Of a DNA stretch of 64,000 nucleotides, positions 23,833 to 36,877 are shown one piece after another. The position numbers were made by a program, and so were the translations under genes. The first letter of the stretch is position 1. Each line of letters starts with the position of its first letter. Source of the DNA: Solen grandis (lineage: Eukaryota > Mollusca > Bivalvia > Adapedonta > Solenidae); the NCBI GenBank assembly GCA_021229015.1, contig CM037787.1, positions 34,175,874 to 34,239,873 on the forward strand. Direction: 5' to 3'. Under the pieces are notes generated by a model. The model did no database searches and was not told the DNA's origin. It saw nothing but the letters and a program-made list of their open reading frames with translations.

Positions 23833-26776
23833 TCAGTTTAATTATATAATATTATACTTGATATCAGTATATTGCGAGACCACATATTATCTAGAGGGAG
23901 ACAGTAAAGTATACCTGTGTATTATGAGACCACATACTATCTAGAGGGAGACAGTATAGTATACTTGTGTATGTGTGGAACAGTATACCTGATCGGTGCG
24001 ATACATCACATCTGAGTATTTAGAAATGTTACAAGTATTTAAGTATGAGTGTATTGTGATGAAATTGAAATGAAACATTATTTTTTTGTGTTAATAATAA
24101 GGGTAATCTGAGTTCAGATAGTATATTGTGAACGATAAACAGTATGTTGCAAATTTACATTATATATTGCAGTGTTTATTGAAAGGAGAGTCAGTGAGCA
24201 TCATTATCTGGTTTTTAGCTCTGTGAAAGGCTTTACCTTTCACCATACCATTGTGTGATATCTGTCATAACCATAAAAACCATCTTTATTGAGCGTTGTT
24301 ATGTGTATTTATCTTAGTTACCATTAACTCACTTGGTTTCAAGATGCATTCTGGTATTGATAGGATCACATGGCTATCGTGTACCAACTGGTGACAAATC
24401 ATAAACACTTCAATAGTTGCTTAGATATAGGCACAAAGCAAGTTAAAGTTTGCAATATATGTTTATTCTGAAACATAGCCAATCATGTTTTTATCATTCA
24501 TAGCTTTGGGGTAGTTTTTGTACATATTTTGGTTCTGGCACAATGGGGATTTTATACTCTTGGTATTTTCACAGAGATATGCAGCTATGGTATTTCCCAG
24601 GCATATTTGACAGTATTTTACCTGTATCTCATAGAATACATTAAAAGTTACAAATTGTATCCTGATAAATTATTTTCAAAATATCATTTTAATATGCTTA
24701 TAAAATATTTAGAAATGAGATATTTCCAATATTTAATGCCATAACTTTTTTCAACAATTTTAGAAAATAGTGCTTTTCTACCATAATCTTTATCTCTTAA
24801 GCGAGTATGGAAAAAAAACCAACAACAAATCACAACAACAACAACAACAACAAAAAGAATCAGACTTTAAAGAGATTTTTCCTCCGTATGTAAAACCAGA
24901 TGTTTGGACATGTATGGCGACTGTGTTGTTTTCTTCCAGTACGTCATCGTTCAATATAGAGATGTGTAAGAAAACCAGAAATCAATACAGTTTAACACAC
25001 ACATTGGAATATACATACTAAGTAGAAAATTCTTTCCTCCTGAAAAACCCGTGAAACGTTTTTGACTTGTATTTGTATACGCCTTTGACTTGTGTTTGTA
25101 TGATGCAAATACTTATATTTACGAGATGATCGCTTTAAGTACATCTATACTCTAAAAATATATAGGTGTTCAGTGTATTCACGGAGATATATTTGAAAAA
25201 AATAGTTTCGCCATTCGAATATTTAAAAAATAAGAATACGCAATTACAAACACAAGATTTATCTAGCAGAAGTATATGTTACAATTTTTAATAATTTACA
25301 TTGTATTCAAGTTTTGTTTAAACCATAATACGATAAAAGGCTCCTTAAAACCTACAAATAGAATAAAATTTCTTCTAACCAATTCAATATTTTTGTACTG
25401 AATCTAACAATATAATCTGAGTATCTACAGTTTAACGTCCTTTCCCAAAATCGAAATCTGCGTATATACATTACCGTTATTAAGTACTGTATATATATTA
25501 ATATGTCCAATTAAAATGGGTTTTCACTTTCATGTGCAAATTGGTATTGCAGTAGAATGTAAAGTTGTGATTGTTATACTTTTAAGTGACTGATATTTTT
25601 CTGTGTGATTGTTTTGGGGTATCAAATACGTGACTTTTGTTTGTTTTAAATAGTTTCCAGTGTAATTGATCATATTCAAAAAGTTATTAGTCAGTATATG
25701 TTTATATTTTAATGATGTTTTTATACATATAGGCCATGACCTACTTATTGCTTCGCGCGTCGGTCTGGACATTGCACATTTCATGTCTTTTGTATTGAGC
25801 TTGCAATTATACATAGAAGTTTAATTATTACATGATTATTGCATGGGTGGGATAAGTAATGCGTAGTATTTATCTTTTTCAATCTGTAACCGTAATATAA
25901 AGAACGCTTGGTGTAGTTAATACAGTAAAATTGTCTGTGAAGTGCTGCTGTTTTGATACAGTAATTACCTATAAAAAGCTTTATTTGCACCTTCGTTATA
26001 CGCTTGTGGAATTAGCTCAATTGGTAAGAGCGTCGATCAGTATTTTTCCCCATCATGAGGTCATGAGTTTTATACCAACTGGGACCTTTTTTAATTCTTA
26101 TTGTTATATTTTTAAAGTTGTTTTTTATTTTTTTAATTCTTAGTTAAAAAAAATTGACCACACTAGTGATTTTTTTTACCCATGCATTCTTTATCGTAGA
26201 TGTAATGTCTTCGCTGTCAGGATTCAAAGTTTCAATTACAATGCATCAGCAAGATGCATTAAATATATTGAAAATGCTACTGACGTGGGAGTCATATTTT
26301 TAAGCATAGTGAGACGAGGGACTCGTGAGGAGAAATTTATAAAATATTAATTGCCTCTCTATATATAAATAGGCCTAATATAAAGAGATATCGTTTTTTT
26401 GTTTTAATATGAAGGTCATGTGCATAGACAGGTAAGATTATAAGGTCAAAACAGTAGAAAAGAGAAAGACAGGGGGACAGTATGCTTATTATAAGCCGTC
26501 CAATAAAGCTGGAATTATTAATAATGATTTTAAAGAGGCAAACAACTCCCCAAGACGTTATTGAACATTTTAACACAGACCTCACGGATGACTTTGCCTG
26601 AAAGTAAAACTTCCGTAATACTTGTGAAAGGTGTTGAAAAATGGACTGATCATGATTAAGTTACACACGTTTAATAGATCTTTGGTTACAAAGAGAGAGA
26701 GAGAGAAAAAGAGAGAGAGAGTGTGTGTGTGTGTGTGTGCGTGTGTGTTTCATTGTGTGATTGAAGATTTTCGTAT
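23833..26776. other. Single-copy spacer between the two duplicate copies
   Basis: AT-rich sequence without a supportable gene. It holds a tandem pair of about 54 bp (23872-23975, phrase GAGACCACATATTATCTAGA), a (CAA)n tract at 24831-24854, a degenerate tRNA-like stretch at 26005-26090 and GA/GT microsatellites at 26691-26750 immediately before copy B. No splice-bounded exon is recognisable. Confidence 0.55.
26005..26090 (+). pseudogene. Degenerate tRNA-like sequence
   Basis: ATTAGCTCAATTGGTAAGAG matches an A-box/D-arm, and GGTCATGAGTTTTATACC sits where a B-box/T-arm would be but departs from GGTTCGAATCC. No acceptor stem can be paired, so this is at most a tRNA or SINE relic. Confidence 0.35.
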
Positions 26777-27094
26777 CCTAAAAGGTAGAAAAATTTTTAA
26801 CTGAGATTGATCTTTTTGTCGAAATATTAAAATGTGCATCGAAATTCTTGTGTGTGTGTGTGTGTCTAAGGTCTTAATCCCACTTTTTCACACAAGGAAT
26901 ACGTTTCCAAATGCGGCCAGTCAATGGAACAAGTGAAAGTGTCCGCATAACAGAGGTGTCCGCCAAATGAAGTTTAAAGCGAAATGCAGGTTGACCGCTA
27001 ATACAGGTTAAACTGTAGTACTGAGTACTACTGCCAAAGCTAACACACTCCTGTGGGCAGAGCTGGAAAGCCGCGTGTCACGTAATGTCTATTA

Positions 27095-27536
27095 CCTTTA
27101 ATTCCTTTTTAATACTATATTTTTCTTCTTCTCTTTGCTATCATATTACTGAAAAGAAAAGAAGAGGGAAGAAAGAAGGGGAAAAAAAACAAACAAACAA
27201 AAAAACACACACCCCCTCGTCCTAATACTAGTTGAGTATCTCTTACTATCTCTACATTCTCATTTATATGTACATGTAATTGTTTATCCTCCGTCTTACT
27301 ATCCCTTTACCCTCACATTGCATATATATAATATCTGATTTGTCTTTGTTGTTTAAATCTGTGTTCCCCCACCTCTTAAATTTTCACCACGACTGTTAAC
27401 AATCACCATTGTTATAATCATTGTATGCTGACCGGAACTCTCAATATATGTATAATTATATATATTTTTGTACATAACCCCATGTTGCATTTTGTATGCC
27501 TGGGTGAAATAAAAGATTTGTTCTGTTCTGTTCTGT
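27095..27536 (+). mobile_element. 5'-truncated LINE 3' end private to copy B
   Basis: The site is empty in copy A (TCTATTA at 9296-9302) and filled here, with TCTATTA at both 27088-27094 and 27537-27543. The insert has no coding sequence, contains a purine-rich tract and GTATGCCTGGGTGAAATAAA, and ends in (TTCTG)n. A pentanucleotide 3' tail is typical of some CR1/L2-type LINEs. The 7-bp direct repeat is a normal non-LTR target duplication. Confidence 0.75.
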
Positions 27537-28244
27537 TCTATTAAAGTCGAAATTGCAGCTCTTGACGGGCCCCATTTTGTGATTTCATTGGCTGAAAATG
27601 TAGGTTATGTTATGTGTTTTGATGCAGATTTTGTATTTGAGAGGTGGTCACTCTAGTAAGTTAAGAATCAGAATTTTGTTATTTATTAAACATTCTACTT
27701 TTAACTGGATAGGCTTTTAAAATTTGAAATATATTGAAGAATCCACGTTTATCTTTTGTAGGAAAAGTGCATAACCATATCGGTCTCTCTGCAGAAATCG
27801 CCATATCAGCAGCCTCTCTGCTTTCGCACGGGTCTTTCTCTGCCATAAACAAAATGCGCGATGGACGGAGGGCCAAGAAAGACAAGTGGTCATTTTAAAC
27901 AGTTGAGTGGCTCACAATTAATAATTGCACGGGATATTAGTGTATCTTAGCTGTGTATATGCGTGTACACTTTTCAATCAGTAACGACTACGCTCCGAAA
28001 CTCGGACAAACAGTTTATTGATGTACCAACATGGATCACAACCTCGACACATTCTTTAGGTGTAAGCGAGTTATTTCTGTTGTGAAGTAACAATTTTATG
28101 TACTTCGCCCCACATCTGTCCCAAAGCACACCATTCATTCTCTCCAGTGTAAGAAGGATATATTGTCAGTTCTGTGGTGAAATGTATCAATAAATTATTC
28201 ACATTCGATTAGTACTAACATTCTGTGGTCAGTCTTGAAATTTA

Positions 28245-28790
28245 AGTTTTAAGCTTAGTGTTCAGGTAAGCTTATGCGATTACCTTGCGTCCCTCGTCGT
28301 GTGTCGTCAATAGTTGGCTTTAAACGGCATCTCCTCTGAAACCGCTGGACAGAATTTGATTAAACTTGGCGGGGATGATCCTTGGGTCAACCTTCATAAA
28401 AGTTGCTAAAATAAACTTGATCCATGTTCAACTCTGGTTGCCATTGCAACGGAAAGAAAAAGAAATGAAAACTTAAAAAAGCATCTCCTTAAGTACAGAA
28501 GTTCCTTGAGTAACCCTCTAAGATGATTGCTAAAATTATTCCGATCCGGAAAAACAACAACAAAAAACATGGCCGCCAGGGACGGAGGTAATTTGCCTTA
28601 AATGTATATATTGAAAAATTTAAACGGCATCTCCTTTGAAACCGCTTGACAGAATTTGATTAAACTGGGCAGGAATGATCCTTGGGTGAACCTTCACAAA
28701 AATGGTTAAAAGAAACTTGATCCATGTAGATCTCTGATTGCCATGGCAACGGATAAAAATGCATCAAAACACGATAAAAGTTTTAATTAT
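28245..28790 (+). repeat. Hairpin-ended repeat element, uninterrupted (copy B)
   Basis: The head AAGCTTAGTGTTCAGGTAAG leads into TTATGCGATTACCTTGCGTC and internal monomers with CTCTGAAACCGCTGGACAG and GATCCTTGGGTCAACCTTCA. The same monomer is amplified at 59690-60560. No 3' hairpin terminus is seen, so this copy is probably truncated. Confidence 0.65.
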
Positions 28791-29512
28791 ATGTATTAAC
28801 ATTTATACAAGACAGGGCACATATCACGACGACCACGTGCACAAAATAATTCATGGACGAAAAAAGCACATCCCTAGAAATTGTCTACAGTTACTTCAAA
28901 GAGATGTGTATTTATTTACATCTTTCGTATTTTGAATCTCAACCCTATTTTGATTAAGAGCATCATAAACTAAACATAGAATATGATCAGATAGCTGGGG
29001 GTCCGGAGAAGCGTAACATTTTTCAATACCGATGGTAACGTCAGAGAGAATGAGTACGATTTTGAATTAGAAAGCAATTTCATAATGACTTACACAAATG
29101 GTAAAATGCATCAGATTTTAGAGGCAGACTAAATATGTGTGACTTTATTGAACTATAAAAACGTGATAAAGAAAATGTAATTGTAACAATAATCATGTGT
29201 CAATGATCGTTGATATGACTTCAGTATGACTTTTAATTAGGTCGAAATGTCTCATGAAAGAGTTCAATATGCCTTTAGAAATAAAATTTATATTTCTTGT
29301 CTTGTGATCGATTCCATACCACCGCTCCATTGCTACACGGACATCCTGTTGGGTCGCTTCCACAGAAAGTCAATTATATAACTGAGAGCGTCGAGGTAGG
29401 GTCACCTAAATAGATTATTCTCAGAATTATTGTGAAAAACAACAACAACAACAATAACAAACATTTGTTGATAGAAGATTGCCATTTTATATTATTGTCT
29501 GTCGTCTATTTC

Positions 29513-29518
29513 TTTATT
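29513..29518 (-). terminator. Candidate polyadenylation signal of gene copy B
   Basis: AATAAA on the minus strand about 92 nt beyond the TGA of the last exon, conserved in position with copy A. Confidence 0.45.
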
Positions 29519-29609
29519 ATGAAACTAGATGTCTATTATTTGTCTTGAATCAATTCAAAATAAAAACTTGCAATATTTTTTGTTGAGTAAAAGCTCTAAG
29601 GTGATGTGT

Positions 29610-29781
29610 TCAGTCATGACATTCCACCCCCACATCTTCAATATTGTTACACCCAGTGACTCCCCAGCCTGAATGGTCACAAAGGTGGATGGCAGCTTCA
29701 TCCCCGGAACAGTCTACCCTATCCAGAAGCTGGGGACTATCCCCCTCTCCAAAGTAGGCTCTGTTTCTCGGAGTGCCGGCC
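29610..29781 (-). CDS. Terminal SRCR exon of copy B
   Basis: The acceptor TTATTCCAG precedes 29781 and TGA is at 29610-29612. It encodes [46 protein letters not shown] and ends VGVECHD. This is the second half of the SRCR domain and the protein's C-terminus, with nothing after the last conserved cysteine except His-Asp. Confidence 0.9.
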
Positions 29782-30346
29782 CTGGAATAACAGTAACTGT
29801 TAGATTATTTTAATCGAGTGACCCTGAAAAAAATAAAATAAAATAAAAAAATCTTAATATAACGGGGCGTGGTGGTCGTTTCACTTGTGGTGTATTTCCA
29901 ATATGATCCTTTTTTTTTGTGTAATTATTACAAATTTTCAAGAAATAAAATGTCCTATCTAAACACTGTATACTCTTGCGTGCTTATTTATTTTTAAAAA
30001 AACCGGCGCCATGCATAAAACAGAATTCAGCATTTGTGATAACATAAATATACAACACACATAGAAATGCGCTCTTACGTCCAAAACAGCTGATACGCAC
30101 TTATACAAAATATACACACGCGATTCTTAGGCTGCTTTGAACACGTGCGAGCGTTTGTGGATATGGTTTGAACGCGAAACACGGTGTTGTTAAAAAACAA
30201 TGGGTGCTGCATCTAAGCAACTCTTTCAATCAGCTTTTGAAGCCACTTTGTTTACATTCAAGCAATCGTGTTTTTTTCATGATACTATATTTACTTAAAC
30301 AACTTCAATATAATTTACAAGACATACGTCTTAAAACGAACAGATA

Positions 30347-30391
<45 letters not shown>

Positions 30392-33300
30392 AAAACAGCT
30401 TGTTCACAGATGGTCTCGATTTTTAACTATATGTGTGCATTACTTCTATCAATACCCATCTATAAACGCATGGTTAGTCAATGCAACCATCCGTGATTGT
30501 AAAAAAAATGTGTAATTTCCCCATCACAGGCAATACAGTCGAAGAGTTTAGAATTATAAAACCTATATTTTGAATTTTATTTTCATTTGCCGTCACTTGG
30601 CTCATCACATTCACTTTTCGCGCAAGAAATATTTGTTAATTTTGAATAAATTTATTAAAAAGGGGATCTTGTTTTAATCTTCGGTCTGTGTAGACGTCTT
30701 TCAGAATGATCTCTACATATTTGATCTCAAATATCGTCTTGTACAGAATACTGTATGTTACTAATTGATTGGATACATGTGTCTTGAAATATAAACAAAC
30801 ATCAAAAGTACTTTGTGTATTATATATACACTAAATGTAAAAGAAAAAGTATTTCGAACTACCAGAACTAAATCCACTAATTTCACCGGGTCACCATAGT
30901 TACTCATTACTCCGGTACTTCCTTTATTGTCTTTAACTAAATTAAGATTCGAAACCATGACATTTAAAAGTATGATTTGAAAATGTCTCATCTGTATGAC
31001 ATCTTATAAATGCAATGTAGATCTAAAACCAAATGCATCGTTCCCGGTGGTCTAGTGGTTAGAGCGTCCGCCTGGGGAGTGGGAGGTCGTGAGTTCGATC
31101 CCAAGCCAAGACATACCAAAGTCGTAAAAATGGTACTGTATAGCTCCCTTGCTTGGAGCTCAGCATATAAGAGTAGTTCCAGGACTGGTTGGCCCAGTGT
31201 CAGGATAATGTGACTGGGTGTGGTATCATGCTATATGTCTACAGCATGATACTGCAGTGTGACAGCATTATATCTGTCTCAAGTAGACATCGTCTCCAAA
31301 TGACTGAAATGCTGTCGGTGGGATGTTAAATCCAACAAAACAAACAAAATAAAACCAAATTCACCATATGGAATCAGGTACATTTTTATAACGCCGCTCG
31401 TTATATACCGTGACTGTCTGTCCATTACCATTTTGTAACCGTGAAATAGTTGTAGTTGAACTATTTATTTTATTTTCTTAACTGTGTATTTTTTTTATTA
31501 TTTTGACGTCAAGTCAAAAACATGAATTAATGAAAAATGAAAATGGAAAATTATTGATATAATGAAAAAGACCGCGTTTTTTTTCCTCTCAAATTTGACG
31601 TCGACGTTTTTTGTTATTTGAAAATGATAGCGTGGTAGGGGGTGGTTAGGAATGTGATATGGTACCCTATTTTGAAGAGAAAATCAGATCTTTTTGACTC
31701 ATAAACATACCTGTAGCCCAGGCTTCTGCATGCAACATTGGCATTTGTATCCATCCAAATGACACCAGAGATCACACCAGTATCAAACTGGTCGTCACAG
31801 ATCGGCCCCCAAGTGCCGTCATGGTACACTTCCAGGCGCCCCCTATCCAATCTGCACGTGCCATTTTTGTAACCGTTACACAGGCGGTAAATTGGGTTGG
31901 CTCGCCACTTGTGACACAAACCCCGGCATTCTGAAACATTTAGAAAGGATTATTTTCATTGTTGTTGTTATCTCAAAGCGGAATTCCAGTAGCATGTAAT
32001 TTGGATGTTAATGGTGCATGGTTATATTTCATGGAAAAAGTTAATGATTGCGCCTAAACCTTGTTCCTAACAGGAGTGTAAATATTAAATTCCGAGCGAT
32101 TACAGTAGTTGACTACAAATCTCTCAGCCCCTCACCGCTGTGGGTTCGAATCCCGGAAGGGACTTCGGATTTTTCATGTGAGGAAGCCTTCCTGCTGGCT
32201 TGCGGTAGGTCGGTGGTTCTACACGGGTACCTCTGTGTACTCGGAGTCTTCCTCCACCTGTAATTAGCTGGACGTCGCTATATGATTGAAATACTATCGC
32301 CGCGACGGTAAACCCCAATACAACAACAATAAATGTTAAATTTCGTAAGCCAAAATGGATGGACCATTAATGCGTAAGAAAAGTTTAACATACATATCAA
32401 ATATATTAACAGCTATAGAGACTACCAAGAGAACTGTAAAGCTAGAATTTGCGCAATAAAGGCTGTGCGTTTTTCAAAAATAAAATTTCAAAAAGGGGAA
32501 GCGGACAGTATAAAAAGATCTCCAAAACCGTTTTGGAGTTATGTAAAAGACCAAACTGAGAATAATGGAAACATTAACACAGACGATAAAGATAAGACAG
32601 GTATTTTAAATGACTTCTTTGCTTCTATATTTACTAGAGAAATAAATTCTGATATCCCGTTTATCAACAGAAAAGTTGAGGACAATACATTATTGACTCA
32701 GTTGATATAATTCCTGAGAAAATCCTGAAATTGTTACAAACATTAAACGTCTCTAAATCTTGTGATCCTGATAACTGTCACCCATATTTCCTAAGGAATG
32801 TGCAGATTCCTTAGCCATATCCCTGTGTAAAATCCTTACGAATTCCATCCAGACGGGTTATGTACCTGATGACTGGAAAAAATGCAAATGTTACATTTAC
32901 AAAAAAGTAGATAAATCTGACTCAGGTAATTATCGCCCTATATCCCTGACATCTGTCATTTGTAACATACTGGAGAAAATCATTAGAGAGAGTATTGTCA
33001 AGTACATGACAACGCACAATCTTCTTTGTAATTCACAATTTGGGTTTAGGAAAAACAGAAACAGCATGCTTCAGCTGGTAATAGTACTAGAAGACTGGAC
33101 AGAGTATATTGATAATAATGGTCAAATAGACACGATTAGCATTGACTCTACGAAGCCTTAGATAGTGTTCCTCATAATAGCCTTGTTGAAAAAAACTACA
33201 AAGTTACGGAATACAAGATAACCTTAAAAATTGATTAAAAAGTTTCCGAACCAACCGACGACAATGTGTTGTAGTGAATGGTCAGACGTCAGACTGGCAA

Positions 33301-34787
33301 GAAGTTCTTTCTGGTACTCCACATGGGTCCATATTGGACCAAATATTGTTTTATCATTTTCATTAATGACTTGCCCTCTATTCTGGGGAAACGTTTAAAA
33401 TTGTTTGCAGATGATTGTAAACTTTACTAAAATGTAAAGACCAAATTTGAAAGACGACATACACAATTTTTAAAAAAAACAAAACAACAACAACAACAAA
33501 AATACATGACTATGAATATGCCATGAAAGATAAAACTTGAACAGACCATGCTTTAAGTCTGGAAAATAGTGAAAAAAGACCTTGGCATACTTTTCACAAA
33601 CAACCTCAACTTTGACGCACACATAAACAATATTGTAAATAGAGTAAATAGGATAATAGGTCTAATTAAAAGAAAGTTTACATACTTAGATAAAATATAT
33701 ATTCCCCATATATTACATAATATATTCTCTCTCTATAAGACTCCACTCTTATAGCCATCGTGTTGTATCGGTATGGTACAGCCTACCATCTAGCATAATG
33801 ACTGCAGATAGTGTTGAAGTCTTCAAAATAGGTTAGACAATCATTGGAGAAACTTGCTCTATGATACCACAGCTATCTACTGAGTGAGGCAGTGATTTAT
33901 ATATCGGCAATTACATATGGACAGAACAAAAGCTAATACTATCACATATATAAAAGTATGACAGACCAGAGTGGCGACTGGAGAAAACATGAAGTAGATG
34001 ATGGGGATGACAAGCCATATAGGGCTTATTAAACTCCCCACACTACAACAGATACAACAGGTATAAATGTAAATGACACCATATAATTAATGGAATACAT
34101 GTATATGTATATATTTTCATAAGGGTAGTCCCGGGACTATTGGTTCAAGCCAGAATATTGTAGGTATTTCATTCTTGTATCGCCTGTGTAACCATACTCC
34201 TCGCACCGGGTAAGTCACACTACGGTACTTTAACCATCTTCACTAATTTCCTTGCTAAAGTATATAAACCAACAACAAACAAACAAACATACAACAACAA
34301 CAACAACAAAAACGTATGTTCACACTCACCATGACGAGTGTTTGCATGTTTGAACTTTTAATCAAAGTTTTTTTCATTTTTTACTGTTGCAGCATGCGAC
34401 ATAAGTTTTCATATAAAATATTTCTGTTTATGTATTTTTGACGGTCGCCTGTGTTTAAATAAGAGTTTTAATCTCAGTTTATTTTTTATTTCGACCGCCC
34501 ACTGTCTCAATGTTCTATAAGAAAGCGTCTGGGAAGAGATTGTAATGTGTTGTTTGTTCTTCAATTTTACTTTTTGTTAAGTTTTAGTTCAACAACTTCA
34601 TCTTTGATCCGTCGACAAGTTGATGTCAACATCAGACTTGTTCTTTACTAGTATTTTAAAACATTTTTGTTAACGTTTCCAGCTTTGTAATAGTTTTAAT
34701 CTGTTTTACATATTACAATTGATAATTCTTTAGCTATGTCGAATATTTTTTTTGTATTTAAGAAGTATTTGGTAAATTATAAGCTTA

Positions 34788-34818
<31 letters not shown>

Positions 34819-36256
34819 TGAATGGCATTTCCCTTCTTTCTCCTTCTTTATGTATATAGCCATTCTGTAATTCTATACCTTCTTTATGTATATAGCCATT
34901 CTGTAATTCTATTCCTTCTTTATGTATAAAGCCATTCTGTTATTCTATTCTATTTAGATACAAAGAACTGTCCCTGGTGACCGAGTGGTTAGAGCGTCCG
35001 CCTCGGGAACGGGAGGTCGTGGGTTCGATCCCCGGCCAAGACATATCAAAGTCGTAAAAATGGTACTGGTATAGCTCCCTTGCTTGGCGCTCAGCATATA
35101 AGGGTAGTTGCACACTGGTTGGCCCAGTGTCAGGATAATGTGACTTGATGTGGTATCATGCCACATGTCTACTGCGTGATACTGCAGTGTGGCAGAACTA
35201 TATCTGTCTCAAGTAGACATTGTCTCCAAATGACTGAAATACTATCGGTGGTATGTTAAACCTAACAAACAAACAAAAAGACGCTAAGTAAGGGAATACA
35301 TTGTAGTTGATATCAGTATGCTGTTTCTCATCTTCTTCATTCTTCTTATCTTGCCGTTCTAGTTGAGTGAAATGGTGTGAGTGCGTACTTCGTCGTATTA
35401 CTCAATGATAAGTTATTGAATACAATTAATTTGTGAATACATTGCATTGCACATCGCGATCTCTGTGAATTAAAATGTTTAAAACTTCTACGGATCTCTG
35501 CTTTATAGTTATACCTCTATAAGTCCAAAGAACGACAACCCTTAAAGGATTTTGATTGCCATCATGTTTTAGGAGAAATCAACTTGTAAATTGTGACATG
35601 GTCTAAGTATACACTACAGTAAGTTAATTAAATTATATCTTTTACGTGGCAATCTATTTTTTCCATTAGTGAATGAACATAATTTAGAAATACAAAATGT
35701 ATATTCGATACCATGAAACCTAACGCATCTTCATCATGTAAAGTAATTACTTGCTTCATTTAGGGAAACAGGGCGCTGATTTTGTCTTCGATAAATATTT
35801 TACTGTACACGATCATTGCTATGTGATTAGATTTACAGGAAGAGAGTCACTTTGCGTAGGAGTTATTGATTTGGCGAAATAATCATAACAGACTAGCTGT
35901 GCAACAACTTTAAAAATAAAGGTTTAAACTTATTATTCTAAAGATCTATAAACCATACCTAATTGGCCATATCTCTTCTTGTCCTGGCATGCATTTGAAT
36001 GAATATCTCTGATGCCCTTGTTGGTGACACAAGTTCTGCTCCCGGGTGTGTACATTGCGGAACGACATGAAGGGTCACTGGAACACATGGCCATGCATGA
36101 TGTTATTGTACTTGACGACAGTGTCTTCAGCGTAGTGCCATAGTTTGTATCTTCACAGCTGTCTTTGATGAAAAACGCGTTGTTCAGGCATAGAACCATC
36201 CGCAGGTAGTTGATAAAGAATACAACCATGTTATGAAGAAGTTTGCGTGCTCTCAT
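29610..36256 (-). CDS. Intact three-exon gene for a secreted PAN/apple-SRCR protein (229 aa)
   Basis: Exons 36256-35959, 31930-31711 and 29781-29610 (298+220+172 nt) join to an exact 230-codon reading frame including TGA. All boundaries are GT/AG, with intron phases 1 and 2. An in-frame TGA four codons upstream supports the start. Residues 1-27 are a basic start (MRARKLLHN) and a hydrophobic stretch, probably a signal peptide. Residues 34-90 carry Cys34, 54, 58, 64, 76 and 90 in a PAN/apple-like pattern. Residues about 123-227 are an SRCR domain with Cys144, 167, 197, 207, 217 and 227; LGY replaces the LGC of group B. Six cysteines and a domain split over two exons fit group A SRCR domains. 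There is no transmembrane segment, so the product is probably secreted. The ligand is unknown; a pattern-recognition or adhesion role is inference from the family. The introns hold SINEs and a LINE relic. Confidence 0.85.
31040..31354 (+). mobile_element. tRNA-derived SINE, family I (copy B)
   Basis: Orthologous to the SINE at 13565-13880. A box GTGGTCTAGTGGTTAGAGCG and B box GAGTTCGATCCC are better preserved than in copy A. Confidence 0.87.
31711..31930 (-). CDS. First SRCR exon of copy B
   Basis: 220 nt between acceptor TGTTTCAG and donor GTATGT. The first two bases complete Glu100 with the PAN exon and the last two start Arg173. It encodes residues 101-172: [42 protein letters not shown] and [10 protein letters not shown]. 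The extra cysteines 101, 105, 117 and 125 lie before the SRCR core and may form a small linker module or pair with the PAN domain. Confidence 0.9.
32091..32330 (+). mobile_element. tRNA-derived SINE, family II (copy B)
   Basis: Orthologous to 14591-14813, with the B box GGGTTCGAATCCC intact. It has the same flanking TTAAATT-type direct repeats. Confidence 0.85.
32331..33915 (+). mobile_element. CR1/Jockey-like LINE relic (copy B)
   Basis: The same relic as in copy A, with [39 protein letters not shown] and [10 protein letters not shown] recognisable across frameshifts, then [20 protein letters not shown] in the tail. About 330 bp present in copy A are missing after 33700, and the (CAA)n tract is shorter. 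Non-functional. Confidence 0.8.
34786..34950. repeat. (GA)n tract and ~37-bp minisatellite, copy B
   Basis: A (GA)n tract near 34788-34814 is followed by three units of the CCTTCTTTATGTATATAGCC minisatellite. Copy A has a shorter GA tract and about twice as many minisatellite units. Confidence 0.8.
34968..35280 (+). mobile_element. tRNA-derived SINE, family I (copy B)
   Basis: Orthologous to 18009-18320. The boxes GTGACCGAGTGGTTAGAGCG and GGGTTCGATCCCC are intact, and it ends in an (AAAC)n tail. Confidence 0.87.
35959..36256 (-). CDS. Signal peptide and PAN/apple exon of copy B
   Basis: It starts at ATG 36256, is preceded by an in-frame TGA four codons upstream, and ends at donor GTATGG below 35959. 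It encodes a basic, hydrophobic N-terminus ([18 protein letters not shown]) and then the PAN/apple-like domain with [24 protein letters not shown] and NACQDKK. A TTTCAG lies upstream at about 36350, so a 5' UTR exon may begin there. The phase 1 donor joins G to AA of the SRCR exon to give Glu100. Confidence 0.85.
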
Positions 36257-36877
36257 ATTGTTTGCAGCTCATGGAAATGCAAGCTCTATGTTCGCAGAAT
36301 GCTATCCGCCTTGGTATGATATATTTCTCTGGTTGCTTGGATTCCTGAAATATTTTAAAAGCTATTTAAAATCGGAAGCTAGGTTCTATCAACTTCTACA
36401 TTTTCAACTATTGTGGACATTCCAATGTGTATGTTAAACTTCAATGAACTCTATTTACCACGTAATTTTACATATCTCTATAATGAAGGCATACCGGAGT
36501 AACAAAAAGACAACAAAGTCGCCGGGCATGTTCAATCTCTAGTTTTGTTTCAAATATGCGAAGACACCTCTTTAAATCATCCACACAATTCAAGCACATA
36601 GGACTTTTTTTCCACAATTTAATAGAAATCAGGAATTGATGCAAAGAAGCACCCTCTCATTTAAAATCCCAGTATCTTACAGTTGTACGAGCTAAATCCG
36701 AATGCACCAATATCGTATATGCCTCTGTGTGAATTTCATCCCCGAAAGACTTGAAAAATGCCTAATTTACAGGAAAGATTCTATTGGAAGAATTACAAGT
36801 TTAGCCCAGAACAACAGCAGCATAAAAGTAACATAGAAGGGTTTTTTCAGAAGTCCGTGGATTTTCTTTATATCTCC

